19,612 nucleotides of DNA from the NCBI GenBank assembly GCA_050288085.1, contig JBNKDD010000088.1:1-19612 (forward strand), given 5' to 3'. Source of the stretch: JBNKDD01 sp050288085. Its GTDB lineage: Bacteria; Chloroflexota; Anaerolineae; Aggregatilineales; UBA3940. Shown one piece after another: positions 1 through 7,561 of this stretch. The notes under the pieces are model-generated. The model ran no database searches. It had not been told where the DNA came from and saw only the letters and a list, made by a program, of their open reading frames with translations. The position numbers and the translations under genes were made by a program. How positions within the stretch are numbered: position 1 is the stretch's first letter; the number at the start of each line of letters is the position of its first letter.

Positions 1-759
1 GATGTGATCCTGTCGAAAGACTTGGAGAAGATCGTCCCGGATTACGTCTTTGTCAAAGGGCAGGTTGTCGCACAGAATTATAAACTGGCGGTGGAGATTC
101 CCCCGGCGGATTACCCGGAGTGGTTCTCACACACGGTTAAGGTTACACGGGGTAAAGAGGGCAAAGACTTCATTTTCCCCGCCGAAGGTGATGCGGCCAG
201 GGTCCAGGTGATTGAACTTTACCCCGATCAGATCATCAATGAATTGGGACAGGCAACGCTGAAAGTGGTTGATGGCGCAGTTCAACCGGATGTCGAGCAG
301 GATGTGCTCAAGCTGGCGGTAGTCGAGCGTTACGGCAAGAACGGCAATATCGGCATCTCGTTTGTGAAGGGGTTCAACCTGAAGCGCGGGGCGCTCGCTT
401 CGTCGGTGGCACATGATCACCACAATATCATCGTGGTGGGAACTAATGATGAGGATATGGCGGCCTGTGTCCGGGCGATTGAGGAGCTGCAAGGCGGGTT
501 AGCAATTGCAGCAGATGGCGAGGTATTAGGCGTGCTGGCCTTGCCACTCGGTGGCCTGATGAGCAAAAAGCCCGTCGGCGAGGTGATCGAAATTCTGGAG
601 CATATTACACAGATATCACATGAATTAGGAGGGACACTGCCCGCTCCTTTCATGACAATTTCCTTCATTTCCTTGCCGACTGTCCCCGAACTTGGCCTGA
701 CCGATAAGGGTCTGGTGAGTGTCCGGGAGCATGCGTTGATCAGTTCCTTTGTGGAATAA
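1..759 (+). CDS. ade: Adenine deaminase, C-terminal part (5' truncated)
   Basis: Adenine deaminase hydrolyses adenine to hypoxanthine and ammonia in the cytoplasm. About 252 residues are visible; the family is about 570-600 residues, so the metal-binding amidohydrolase barrel lies upstream of the window. The GTG at position 4 is internal, because the frame is open from base 1. The diagnostic C-terminal block is clear: GKNGNIGISFVKGF, then LKRGALASSVAHDHHNIIVV, VGTNDEDM, PLGGLMSKKP and the late PFMTISFISLPTVPELGLTD segment. These are typical of Ade and not of adenosine deaminase. The stop is 8 bases before the FAD subunit gene of a purine hydroxylase, whose substrate would be the product of this enzyme. 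Identification is firm; whether the N-terminal half is intact cannot be seen. Confidence 0.95.
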   Translation, partial: DVILSKDLEKIVPDYVFVKGQVVAQNYKLAVEIPPADYPEWFSHTVKVTRGKEGKDFIFPAEGDAARVQVIELYPDQIINELGQATLKVVDGAVQPDVEQDVLKLAVVERYGKNGNIGISFVKGFNLKRGALASSVAHDHHNIIVVGTNDEDMAACVRAIEELQGGLAIAADGEVLGVLALPLGGLMSKKPVGEVIEILEHITQISHELGGTLPAPFMTISFISLPTVPELGLTDKGLVSVREHALISSFVE

Positions 760-767
760 GGAAAACT

Positions 768-1616
768 ATGCAAGAAGTTGAGTTTTATACCGCACAAACT
801 GTGGCAGAAGCGTGCCGCATCCTATCGGAGACGGGCGGGCGGGTCATTGCCGGGGGAACCGATGTGATCCCCCAGATGCAGCGAAGCCGGTTTCCGTCTG
901 AGTACGTGGTGGATTGCAGCCGGGTAAACGAACTGCGGTTTATCCGGCAAGAAGATGGGATCATTGAGATTGGCGCGTTGGCGACCTATGCGGATTTGCT
1001 GGCCTCTCCCCTGTTAGCCGATGCTGCCCCCCTGCTTCTAGAAGCTGCCGAGACGGTGGGCTGCCCGCAGACTCGGAATCGGGGGACGGTGGGCGGCAAC
1101 ATTGCCAATGCGTCACCTGCCGGGGATACGCTGCCGCCGCTGCTGGTTCTGGATGCCCAGGTGAAATTGGTCAGCGAGAATGGTGAGCGAGTGCTGCCGC
1201 TGGCCGAGGTGTTAACCGGCCCCGGCCAGACGGCTATCGAGCCGGGTGAGGTGCTGTACAGTGTCAGCTTCAGCCCTATGCCGGAGTCGGCTGGCATGGC
1301 GTTCCTCAAACTAGGCAACCGCAAAGGGATGAATATTGCCGTAGCCAGTGTCGCGACAGCGCTTCACCTGGATTCTGATGGGGTGGTAGATGATGTTCGG
1401 GTGGCTTTTGGTTCGGTTGCACCGACGGCGGTACGCAGTCCGCAGGCCGAATTGGTGTTGATGGGGCAGATGCCCGGAGAAGAAGTTTTTGAAGAAGCGG
1501 CTCAGGCGGCGATGACGGATATTTCGCCGATCAGTGATCTGCGAGCCAGCGCCGCTTACCGGCGGCATGCTGCCGGTCAACTGCTGCGGCGGGCGCTTCG
1601 GAGTGTGCAGGCATGA
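768..1616 (+). CDS. xdhB: Xanthine dehydrogenase-type FAD-binding subunit
   Basis: This is the medium FAD subunit of a molybdenum hydroxylase, passing electrons from the iron-sulfur subunit to NAD+ or another acceptor. At 282 residues it has the usual length. Visible FAD-binding motifs are AGGTD (residues 28-32) and TVGGNIANASPAGD (about 107-120), followed by the CO dehydrogenase flavoprotein C-terminal domain from about residue 175. The ATG at 768 is preceded by an AAGGA ribosome binding site that overlaps the ade stop. The last base is shared in an ATGA overlap with the next gene, which implies translational coupling. The family also includes CO dehydrogenase and aldehyde oxidase subunits; the purine assignment comes from the large subunit and the adjacent ade gene. 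Confidence 0.93.
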   Translation: MQEVEFYTAQTVAEACRILSETGGRVIAGGTDVIPQMQRSRFPSEYVVDCSRVNELRFIRQEDGIIEIGALATYADLLASPLLADAAPLLLEAAETVGCPQTRNRGTVGGNIANASPAGDTLPPLLVLDAQVKLVSENGERVLPLAEVLTGPGQTAIEPGEVLYSVSFSPMPESAGMAFLKLGNRKGMNIAVASVATALHLDSDGVVDDVRVAFGSVAPTAVRSPQAELVLMGQMPGEEVFEEAAQAAMTDISPISDLRASAAYRRHAAGQLLRRALRSVQA

Positions 1617-2101
1617 AGAATATCACCATTACGTTGACGGTCAATGAGCAGAAGCACACGATCACTACTGAATCCAATAAAACCCTGCTGTACGTGCTGC
1701 GCGAAGACCTGGGCCTGACCGGGGCGAAAGATGCCTGCGGCGGCGAAGGCGAGTGCGGAGCGTGCACGGTGTTGTTCGATGGGGAAGCGGTCAATGCCTG
1801 CCTGGTGTTGGCCGGACAAGCTGACGGACATCGGGTCACGACGATAGAGGGATTATCACCCAATGGAGAACTGCATCCCCTGCAACGAGCCTTCGTCGAG
1901 GCAGGGGCGGTACAATGCGGGTTCTGTACGCCCGGTGCGGTGATGGCCTCAGCAGCGCTCCTAGAGCATTCGCCACAACCAACCGATGACGAGATTCGCG
2001 AGGCCCTGTCCGGCAATTTGTGCCGGTGCACCGGTTACGCCAAGATGATTAAAGCCGTCCGACAGGCTGCCGAGGAGATGGAGATAAGCAATGGCCGCTG
2101 A
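1613..2101 (+). CDS. xdhC: Xanthine dehydrogenase-type [2Fe-2S] subunit
   Basis: This small subunit carries two [2Fe-2S] clusters that link the molybdenum site to FAD. It has 162 residues, normal for the family. The N-terminal plant-ferredoxin-type cluster uses C42, C48, C51 and C63 (CGGEGECGACTV). The C-terminal helical cluster uses C102, C105, C137 and C139 (QCGFCTPG and LCRCTGY). All eight ligands are present. The start overlaps the FAD gene by four bases (ATGA), with GGAG at 1600-1603 as ribosome binding site. The end overlaps the molybdopterin subunit gene by 11 bases. The symbol follows the E. coli naming, in which XdhC is the Fe-S subunit. Confidence 0.95.
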   Translation: MKNITITLTVNEQKHTITTESNKTLLYVLREDLGLTGAKDACGGEGECGACTVLFDGEAVNACLVLAGQADGHRVTTIEGLSPNGELHPLQRAFVEAGAVQCGFCTPGAVMASAALLEHSPQPTDDEIREALSGNLCRCTGYAKMIKAVRQAAEEMEISNGR

Positions 2102-4343
2102 AACACTGATCGGCAAATCTGAAATTCGCAAAGATGCCCACGCCAAGGTGACCGGCAAAGCGCAGTACATCGATGATATGCCGGTTGAGGGTTTGCTGCA
2201 TGGGGTGGTGCTGCGGTCACCGCATCATCATGCCCGGATTGTGAAGATCGATTCGGCAAAAGCTAAAGCGCTGCCCGGTGTGGTGGCGGTAGTCACGTCG
2301 GCGGATGTACCCGGTGAAAAGAAGTTTGGAGCATTGGTACCCGACCGTCCGGCGCTGGCGGTTGAGGTGGTACGGCACATCGGCGAACCAGTGGCTATTG
2401 TCGTGGCCGAAACGAAAACGGCAGCACGGCGAGCCTTGCAGGCTATCAATGTTGAATATGATCCCCTGCCCTATGTGCATGATCCGGTCGAAGCGCTGAA
2501 ACCGGATGCGCCAAAGCTGCACGCCGATGGTAATTTATTAGCCGAGTATGATGTCCGGGATGGTGATCTTGAGGTAGGGTTTGCCGAAGCCGACATCATC
2601 CTTGAAGAGACTTTTTCCGTTCCACGAATTTCGCCCGGCTATATGGAACCTGAAACATCGATGGCTAGCTGGAATGAGGATGGCACGGTCACGGTGTGGG
2701 TTAGTTCACAGCAGCCTTTCCACGACCGGCATCACATTGCCGAGGTGCTCGGCCTGCCCGACGAAAAGGTGCAGGTCAAGATCGCGGTGATCGGTGGGGC
2801 GTTCGGTGGAAAAGAAGATGCCGGGCTGCCGGTGCTGGCCGGATTAGCAGCCTGGGCATCTAAATCAACGGTGCGGTTGGTCAACACCCGCCACGAGTCG
2901 TTTATCGCGCATCCCAAGCGCCACCCGGCCCAGTTACGGGTCAAGATTGGGACCAGAAAAGATGGGACATTAACAGCGCTTGACGCAACTGTTCATCTCG
3001 ATACCGGGGCTTATTCCTCGTATGGTCCGGCGGTCGGCCAACTGCTGACCGAAGTCGTGCCCGGAGCCTATCAGATCCCCAATGTGAGGGTCAATACGCT
3101 GATTGTCTATACCAACAGTCCCTTCTCCGGGGCGATGCGTGGGTTTGGGAGTCCCCAGGCTCATTTCGCAACTGAGAGCTTGCTGGACATGATCGCCGGG
3201 GAATTGGGGATCGATCCGCTGGAACTGCGCCGGAAGAATATCCTGGAAAGCGGAAATAAAGTGTTCACGCGGGTTGTCGTGGAGCAAACCGCCGACAGTC
3301 TGCCTCAAATTCTTGAACATGTAGCCGCTGCCCGTGATCGCTTGCGCCAGATATCGCCGCCTTCAGGTAAGATCAGCGGGGTTGGCTTCGCCATGAGCAC
3401 ACAGACAATGGGGCTTGGTTATCGTGTGCCGGACGATTCAAGCCACCGGTTGGAATGGTTACCTGATGGGCGCGTGCGGCTCATTCTGGGCGCGCCCGAC
3501 CTGGGACAGGGGTTGGCGACTATCGCCGAGCAAATAGCGGCTGAAGCGTTGGGGCTTCCCTTTGATGCGATTGAGGCACAGGCCGTTGATACGCTCATCT
3601 CGCCAGATGGTGGGGTAACCTGCGCCTCCCGGATGACCTACATGGTAGGTAATGCAACAGAACTCGCCGCCGAGAAGTTGATCGATGTGCTGCTCGATTA
3701 TGCAGCCTTATCGTTGAATGCCCCGAAAGGATCATTGTCCTACCAAAATGGCCATGTTACCATGCTGGATGGACAGGAAATCCCTGTTGTAGAGTTTACG
3801 AGCCGCGCTGCCGACGAGGATGTCCACTTGCAAGCCGAGGCAACCTTCAGTTTCCCCTACCCAGAAGATAAGACACCCGGTCATCTACCAGTGGGCATGC
3901 CGCATGTGCTGCACTGCTTCGGTGCGCAGGTTGCCCGTGTTGAGATCGATCCAGAGTTGGGAACCGTCGAGGTAACTGATCTTGTAGCTATTCACGATGT
4001 TGGTAGAATTATCAACCGTATTAACGTTGAGGGTCAGATCGAAGGGGCGGTTGCTACCGGCATCGGTTATGCGCTCTATGAGGATGTCAGGCTCAAGGAT
4101 AACGGCCAGTGGGTAGATAGTTTTGCCGAGTATTTGATGCCGACCACTGAAGACATCCCAACCTTGATCGAAACGGTGATCCTGGAAATCCCCGAAGACA
4201 GCGGCCCACATGGGGCCAAAGGTGTGGCCGAGATGGGGTTAGTCCCTACGGCCCCGGCCATCGCCAATGCGGTTTGTGCGGCGACCGGGGTCAGGGTGAC
4301 GACGATCCCGATCTCCCATGAGATGATCGCCGCAGTGGATTAA
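2091..4343 (+). CDS. xdhA: Xanthine dehydrogenase-type molybdopterin-binding subunit
   Basis: This is the catalytic large subunit, 750 residues, hydroxylating the substrate at the molybdenum cofactor. The N-terminal aldehyde oxidase/xanthine dehydrogenase a/b hammerhead domain covers about residues 15-130; the rest is the cofactor-binding domain. Visible motifs: GGAFGGKED (235-243), MRGFGSPQ (349-356), a GQG loop (472-474), ASRMTYMVGNA (512-522) and GAKGVAEMG (708-716). By alignment with bovine xanthine oxidase, E242 matches Glu802 and R350 matches Arg880, the two purine-binding residues, and E714 matches the catalytic base Glu1261. Aldehyde oxidases usually lack the Glu802 equivalent. This and the preceding ade gene favour hypoxanthine/xanthine as substrate. 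The substrate is inferred, not proven. No XdhC-type maturation factor gene (XDHC accessory family) is seen in the window. Confidence 0.93.
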   Translation: MAAETLIGKSEIRKDAHAKVTGKAQYIDDMPVEGLLHGVVLRSPHHHARIVKIDSAKAKALPGVVAVVTSADVPGEKKFGALVPDRPALAVEVVRHIGEPVAIVVAETKTAARRALQAINVEYDPLPYVHDPVEALKPDAPKLHADGNLLAEYDVRDGDLEVGFAEADIILEETFSVPRISPGYMEPETSMASWNEDGTVTVWVSSQQPFHDRHHIAEVLGLPDEKVQVKIAVIGGAFGGKEDAGLPVLAGLAAWASKSTVRLVNTRHESFIAHPKRHPAQLRVKIGTRKDGTLTALDATVHLDTGAYSSYGPAVGQLLTEVVPGAYQIPNVRVNTLIVYTNSPFSGAMRGFGSPQAHFATESLLDMIAGELGIDPLELRRKNILESGNKVFTRVVVEQTADSLPQILEHVAAARDRLRQISPPSGKISGVGFAMSTQTMGLGYRVPDDSSHRLEWLPDGRVRLILGAPDLGQGLATIAEQIAAEALGLPFDAIEAQAVDTLISPDGGVTCASRMTYMVGNATELAAEKLIDVLLDYAALSLNAPKGSLSYQNGHVTMLDGQEIPVVEFTSRAADEDVHLQAEATFSFPYPEDKTPGHLPVGMPHVLHCFGAQVARVEIDPELGTVEVTDLVAIHDVGRIINRINVEGQIEGAVATGIGYALYEDVRLKDNGQWVDSFAEYLMPTTEDIPTLIETVILEIPEDSGPHGAKGVAEMGLVPTAPAIANAVCAATGVRVTTIPISHEMIAAVD

Positions 4344-4466
4344 TAGCCCTTTGACTAATTGTTGTAAAATAGGGGCAAGCGGCTTTGCACTTCAATTGCA
4401 TATTACCCTCCGCTCAGATTACGGGGCAATTGTGAAATAGCATGGCTGTGGGAAGCAGCCGAGATT

Positions 4467-4496
4467 TTGAAGGAGGAAGTACCGCTCGAATATAAC
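4467..4496 (+). promoter_or_regulatory. Candidate sigma70-type promoter for the BMP importer operon
   Basis: A -35-like TTGAAG (4467-4472) and a -10-like TATAAC (4491-4496) are separated by 18 bases. The expected transcript start is near 4503, giving a leader of about 110 nt that contains the 4527-4558 hairpin. The match is moderate (4/6 and 5/6), so other starts remain possible. Confidence 0.35.
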
Positions 4497-4526
4497 TTGC
4501 ACAGATTTAAGACGTTCAAGTTAATG

Positions 4527-4558
4527 AGATATACGGGGGAAAATTTCCCCGTGAATCT
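4527..4558 (+). promoter_or_regulatory. Leader hairpin upstream of the lipoprotein gene
   Basis: ACGGGG (4533-4538) pairs with CCCCGT (4547-4552). Outside a 2x2 internal loop, AGAT (4527-4530) pairs with ATCT (4555-4558). No immediate T-run follows, so it is not a standard intrinsic terminator. It could stabilise the mRNA or form part of a regulatory leader. Confidence 0.4.
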
Positions 4559-4615
4559 TCAAAGTAGATCACTCTAAATTTTGATTTACTTTTCTACACA
4601 AAAGGAGAACATTGG

Positions 4616-5881
4616 ATGAAGAAGAGAATCTGGTTGCTGATTAGCTTACTGGTGATCGCCACCGTGCTGCTCGTCGCCTGCGGCGCACCCGCCGAAGAAG
4701 AACCGGCCCCAGCAGAAGAAGCAGCTGCCGAAGAACCGGCGGCTGAAGAACCTGCCGAAGAGGGCGGATATCAGGTGCCTGATGTTGAAGAGGGAATGTT
4801 CAACGTTGCTTTCGTTTACCTGAGCACCCACGATGATGGCGGTTGGTCACAGGCACAGGATGTTGGCCGTCAATACGTTGAAGAGAATGTCGATGGCGTT
4901 CACACCGCTTACGTCGAGCTGGTGGCTGAAGGCGCCGACAGTGAGCAGGTTATGCGCTCATTGGCCCGTAAAGGCTTCGACCTGATCTTCGCCGGTTCAT
5001 TCGGCTATATGGACCCCGCCGAGACCGTCGCCAGCGAATTCCCGGATGTGGACATTGTTCATATCTCCGGCTACAAAGCTAACGGCGAGAACTTCGGCAA
5101 CCTGTTTGGCGCGATGGAACACATGAAGTTCCTGGCCGGTATGCTGGCCGGTTCGCGGGCAAAGGTCGATGGCAATCCCAAGATTGGCTACATGGCAACC
5201 TTCCCCATTCCGGAAGAACTCCGCCTGGGTAACGCCTTTGGTATGGGCGTCGCCAAGACCTGCCCTGAGTGTGAAATCGATGTGCGCTGGATCAACACCT
5301 GGCATGACCCGGTGATTGAGAAGGAAGCGGCGGCATCACTGTTTGATGCTGGTGCGCAGGTTGTTCTGACCGGTGCCGACACCCCCGCAGTGGCCGACGT
5401 CGCGGCTGAAAAGGGTAAGTGGGGCATCACCTACGACTATTCGGGCGGCTGCAAGATCGATGCCTGCCTGACTGCTCCGTACTGGAACTGGGGCCCGGTA
5501 TTTGCTGAGATCACCGAGCGCTCAAAGGCCGGTGAATACGAGGGCGGCTTCGATTACTTCGAGGCTGACACCGGTGGTCTGGGCCTGTATGGCTTCATGG
5601 AAGGCGAAGAGCTTCAGCCCGGTATCGCTGACCTGCCAGAAGAAGATGTCGCGATGGTGCAGGAATATCTCGATAAGATGCTGGCTGGTGAATTCACCCG
5701 CTTTGACCTGTTCAGCGGCCCGATCACCGACAATCAGGGTAACCTGATTATCGCTGAAGGCGAGAGCTTCAGCTACAACGATATCGACCAGTTCCCGCCA
5801 GGCGCTCCTGGCCTGGAATGCGATTACTGCATGTACTGGTGGTACGAGAACATCACATCCGAACTGCCGCCACTTGAGTAA
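4616..5881 (+). CDS. BMP/PnrA-family substrate-binding lipoprotein
   Basis: This is the extracytoplasmic binding component of a nucleoside-type ABC importer. Residues 1-21 form a signal peptide (KKR, then a hydrophobic core) ending in the lipobox LVAC, with C22 as the lipidated residue. An Ala/Glu/Pro-rich linker spans about 23-51. The binding fold follows, with family features FVYLSTHDDGGWSQA (about 66-80), the EQVMRSLARKGFDLIFAGSF segment, HISGY, and a NLFGAMEHMKFLAGMLAG region. The length of 421 exceeds the usual 340-370 mainly because of the linker. The ribosome binding site AAAGGAG supports the ATG at 4616. ATPase and permease genes of the matching type follow. In the family, PnrA of Treponema and Bacillus NupN (YufN) bind nucleosides. 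The neighbouring ade and xdh genes favour a purine ligand here, by inference. Confidence 0.93.
   Translation: MKKRIWLLISLLVIATVLLVACGAPAEEEPAPAEEAAAEEPAAEEPAEEGGYQVPDVEEGMFNVAFVYLSTHDDGGWSQAQDVGRQYVEENVDGVHTAYVELVAEGADSEQVMRSLARKGFDLIFAGSFGYMDPAETVASEFPDVDIVHISGYKANGENFGNLFGAMEHMKFLAGMLAGSRAKVDGNPKIGYMATFPIPEELRLGNAFGMGVAKTCPECEIDVRWINTWHDPVIEKEAAASLFDAGAQVVLTGADTPAVADVAAEKGKWGITYDYSGGCKIDACLTAPYWNWGPVFAEITERSKAGEYEGGFDYFEADTGGLGLYGFMEGEELQPGIADLPEEDVAMVQEYLDKMLAGEFTRFDLFSGPITDNQGNLIIAEGESFSYNDIDQFPPGAPGLECDYCMYWWYENITSELPPLE
4687..4763 (+). repeat. Degenerate GAAGAACCGGC-type coding repeats in the lipoprotein linker
   Basis: Short imperfect repeats built on GAAGAACCGGC or GCCGAAGAA encode an Ala-Glu-Glu-Pro pattern just after the lipid-attachment cysteine. 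The segment is low complexity and probably a flexible tether lifting the binding domain off the membrane. Its length is likely to vary between relatives. Confidence 0.6.
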
Positions 5882-5915
5882 TTGTCTCCAGAGTTGAGCA
5901 AACCAATTAATCCTG

Positions 5916-5956
5916 AATCCCCCCATCACCATAGGTCGGTGGGGGGTAGGGATTTT
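5916..5956 (+). terminator. GC-rich hairpin after the lipoprotein gene (leaky terminator candidate)
   Basis: CCCCCCA (5919-5925) pairs with TGGGGGG (5940-5946), with an inner ACC/GGT stem in the loop. AATCCC (5916-5921) can also pair with GGGATT (5949-5954). Only a short TTTT follows, so termination would be partial. Such sites often raise binding-protein levels above those of the downstream transporter genes. Confidence 0.5.
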
Positions 5957-5980
5957 GAGGTCTGCCATTCACTTAAATGT

Positions 5981-6005
5981 CGAAGCCAGGTATGTCCTGG
6001 CTTCG
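5981..6005 (+). repeat. Perfect 10-bp inverted repeat before the ATPase gene
   Basis: CGAAGCCAGG (5981-5990) and CCTGGCTTCG (5996-6005) form a perfect 10-bp stem with a five-base loop TATGT, ending 24 bases before the chosen ATG at 6030. There is no T-run after it. It may protect the 3' end of the upstream mRNA, act with the preceding hairpin, or be a DNA operator. Confidence 0.65.
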
Positions 6006-6029
6006 CCTGTATCCGATAGGACCAAGAAT

Positions 6030-7559
6030 ATGCAAGAACCAACCCTTGCGGTAGAGATGAAAGGCATTGTCAGGCAGTTCCCCGGTGTTCTCGCCAATGA
6101 CCACGTTGATTTTGATCTGCGTGCAGGCGAGATACATGCTTTATTGGGGGAAAACGGTGCAGGTAAGAGCACCTTGATGAATATTTTGACCGGCCTTTAT
6201 AAACAAGATGAGGGCGAGATTTGGGTCAACGGGAAGCGAGTCAGCTTTAATTCCCCCCGTGATGCCATTGCTGTGGGGATTGGCATGGTACACCAGCACT
6301 TTATGCTTGTCCCATCGCACAGTGTGACCGAGAATATCCTGCTTGGCCTCCCCCAACCGCGTTTTAACCTCAATCTGTCAAAGTATGAGAAAGAAATCGA
6401 AGCGCTGGAAGAGCAGTTCGGACTGAAGGTTGATCCGAAAGCAAAAATCTGGCAGTTGTCGGTCGGGGAGCAGCAGCGTGTTGAGATTCTCAAAATGCTG
6501 TACCGTGGGGTTCAGGTGTTGATTATGGATGAGCCAACGGCAGTTCTGGCTCCGCAAGAGATTGAGGAACTGTTCGTTACGTTGAAGGCGATGGTTGCAG
6601 AAGGTAAGTCGATTGTCTTCATCAGCCACAAATTAAACGAGGTTACGGCCATTGCCGACCGGGTGACCGTCTTACGCCGGGGGAAAGTTACCTCAGTCGG
6701 ATTAGATGCCAGCCAGGTTGACCGGGCCGAGTTAGCGCGGTTGATGGTTGGGCGCGAAGTGCTGTTCACGTCGCAGCGAAAAGAACGGGAACCGGGCAAG
6801 ACAATCCTTGATGTGGTCGATTTACAGGCTGACAATGATCGCGGCTTACCGGCTTTACGCAGCGTGTCGATGAATGTGCGTGAAGGCGAGATCGTAGGAG
6901 TCGCTGCTGTCGCGGGAAATGGGCAAAGTGAGCTGGCGGAAGTGATCACCGGCTTGCGATCCTGTACCGGCGGCAAGGTGTTGGTCGATGGGCAGGAGGT
7001 TCAAAACCGGTCGGCACGGCTGGTGATTGATTCGAAGGTCGCCCATGTCCCTGAAGATCGCACCCATGTCGGTTCTTCACCCAATCTGACGGTGACCGAA
7101 AACCTGATTATGAAATGCTACCGGCATGAACCGGTGGCTAATGGCTGGGCCATCAATAAGTCAGAGGCCCGGCGTCAGTCTGAAACGTTAAAAGAAGAAT
7201 ATGAGATCATCGTGCCGGATGTTCATAGGACGCCCGCCCGCTTGCTATCAGGTGGTAATCTCCAACGGACGATCCTTGCCCGCGAGATTTCGGAGGAGCC
7301 AATGTTGATGGTCGCTGTGCAGCCTACGCGCGGCCTGGATGTTGGGGCGATTGAGGGCGTTCGCAGCCTGCTGTTGGAGCAACGCGAAAATGGAGCGGCT
7401 ATTTTGTTGATCTCGGAAGAGCTTGAAGAACTCATGTCATTGAGTGACCGCATCTATGTGCTATATGAGGGCGAGGTCATGGGCGAAGTGCAAAACGGAG
7501 ACAGGGAACAAATCGGCTTGATGATGACCGGTTCCCGCCAGGAAGAGCTGGGGAGTTAA
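6030..7559 (+). CDS. BMP-type nucleoside ABC importer, two-domain ATPase
   Basis: This 509-residue ATPase with two fused nucleotide-binding domains energises the importer on the cytoplasmic side. NBD1 is complete: Walker A GENGAGKST (40-48), signature LSVGEQQ (143-149), Walker B ending D167-E168, switch H200. NBD2 is degenerate: the P-loop reads AGNGQSE without lysine (about 295-301), the signature is LSGGN (406-410), the catalytic Glu is replaced by Gln in VQPTRGLD (Q431), and the switch His position carries Glu. This pattern is typical of NupO/YufO-type ATPases, so it is not decay. The frame is open upstream to a TTG at 5955, but that extension would run through two hairpins. The ATG at 6030 gives the family length and has TAGGA at 6017-6021. 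Confidence 0.93.
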   Translation: MQEPTLAVEMKGIVRQFPGVLANDHVDFDLRAGEIHALLGENGAGKSTLMNILTGLYKQDEGEIWVNGKRVSFNSPRDAIAVGIGMVHQHFMLVPSHSVTENILLGLPQPRFNLNLSKYEKEIEALEEQFGLKVDPKAKIWQLSVGEQQRVEILKMLYRGVQVLIMDEPTAVLAPQEIEELFVTLKAMVAEGKSIVFISHKLNEVTAIADRVTVLRRGKVTSVGLDASQVDRAELARLMVGREVLFTSQRKEREPGKTILDVVDLQADNDRGLPALRSVSMNVREGEIVGVAAVAGNGQSELAEVITGLRSCTGGKVLVDGQEVQNRSARLVIDSKVAHVPEDRTHVGSSPNLTVTENLIMKCYRHEPVANGWAINKSEARRQSETLKEEYEIIVPDVHRTPARLLSGGNLQRTILAREISEEPMLMVAVQPTRGLDVGAIEGVRSLLLEQRENGAAILLISEELEELMSLSDRIYVLYEGEVMGEVQNGDREQIGLMMTGSRQEELGS

Positions 7560-7561
7560 CC

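Larger units (their letters stand above)
4344..4615 (+). other. 272-bp intergenic leader region upstream of the BMP lipoprotein gene
   Basis: The stretch has no credible gene. It holds a possible promoter (4467-4496), a small hairpin GGCTG/CAGCC (4444-4460), a larger hairpin (4527-4558) and a strong ribosome binding site AAAGGAG at 4601-4607 before the ATG at 4616. I looked for purine, TPP, cobalamin and T-box consensus elements and found none that fit. The large gap, compared with almost none between the upstream genes, suggests the importer genes have their own regulated transcript. Confidence 0.5.

Noticed and set aside
4351..4370. Promoter from TTGACT and TAAAAT just after the Mo subunit gene
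   Set aside because: The two hexamers are only 8 bases apart, far from the 16-18 needed.
4344..4615. Purine, TPP or cobalamin riboswitch
   Set aside because: None of the conserved core sequences of these classes could be matched by eye.
5955..6029. Upstream TTG extension of the importer ATPase
   Set aside because: It would encode the two hairpins, has no good ribosome site, and adds residues not found in the family; ATG 6030 gives the normal length.
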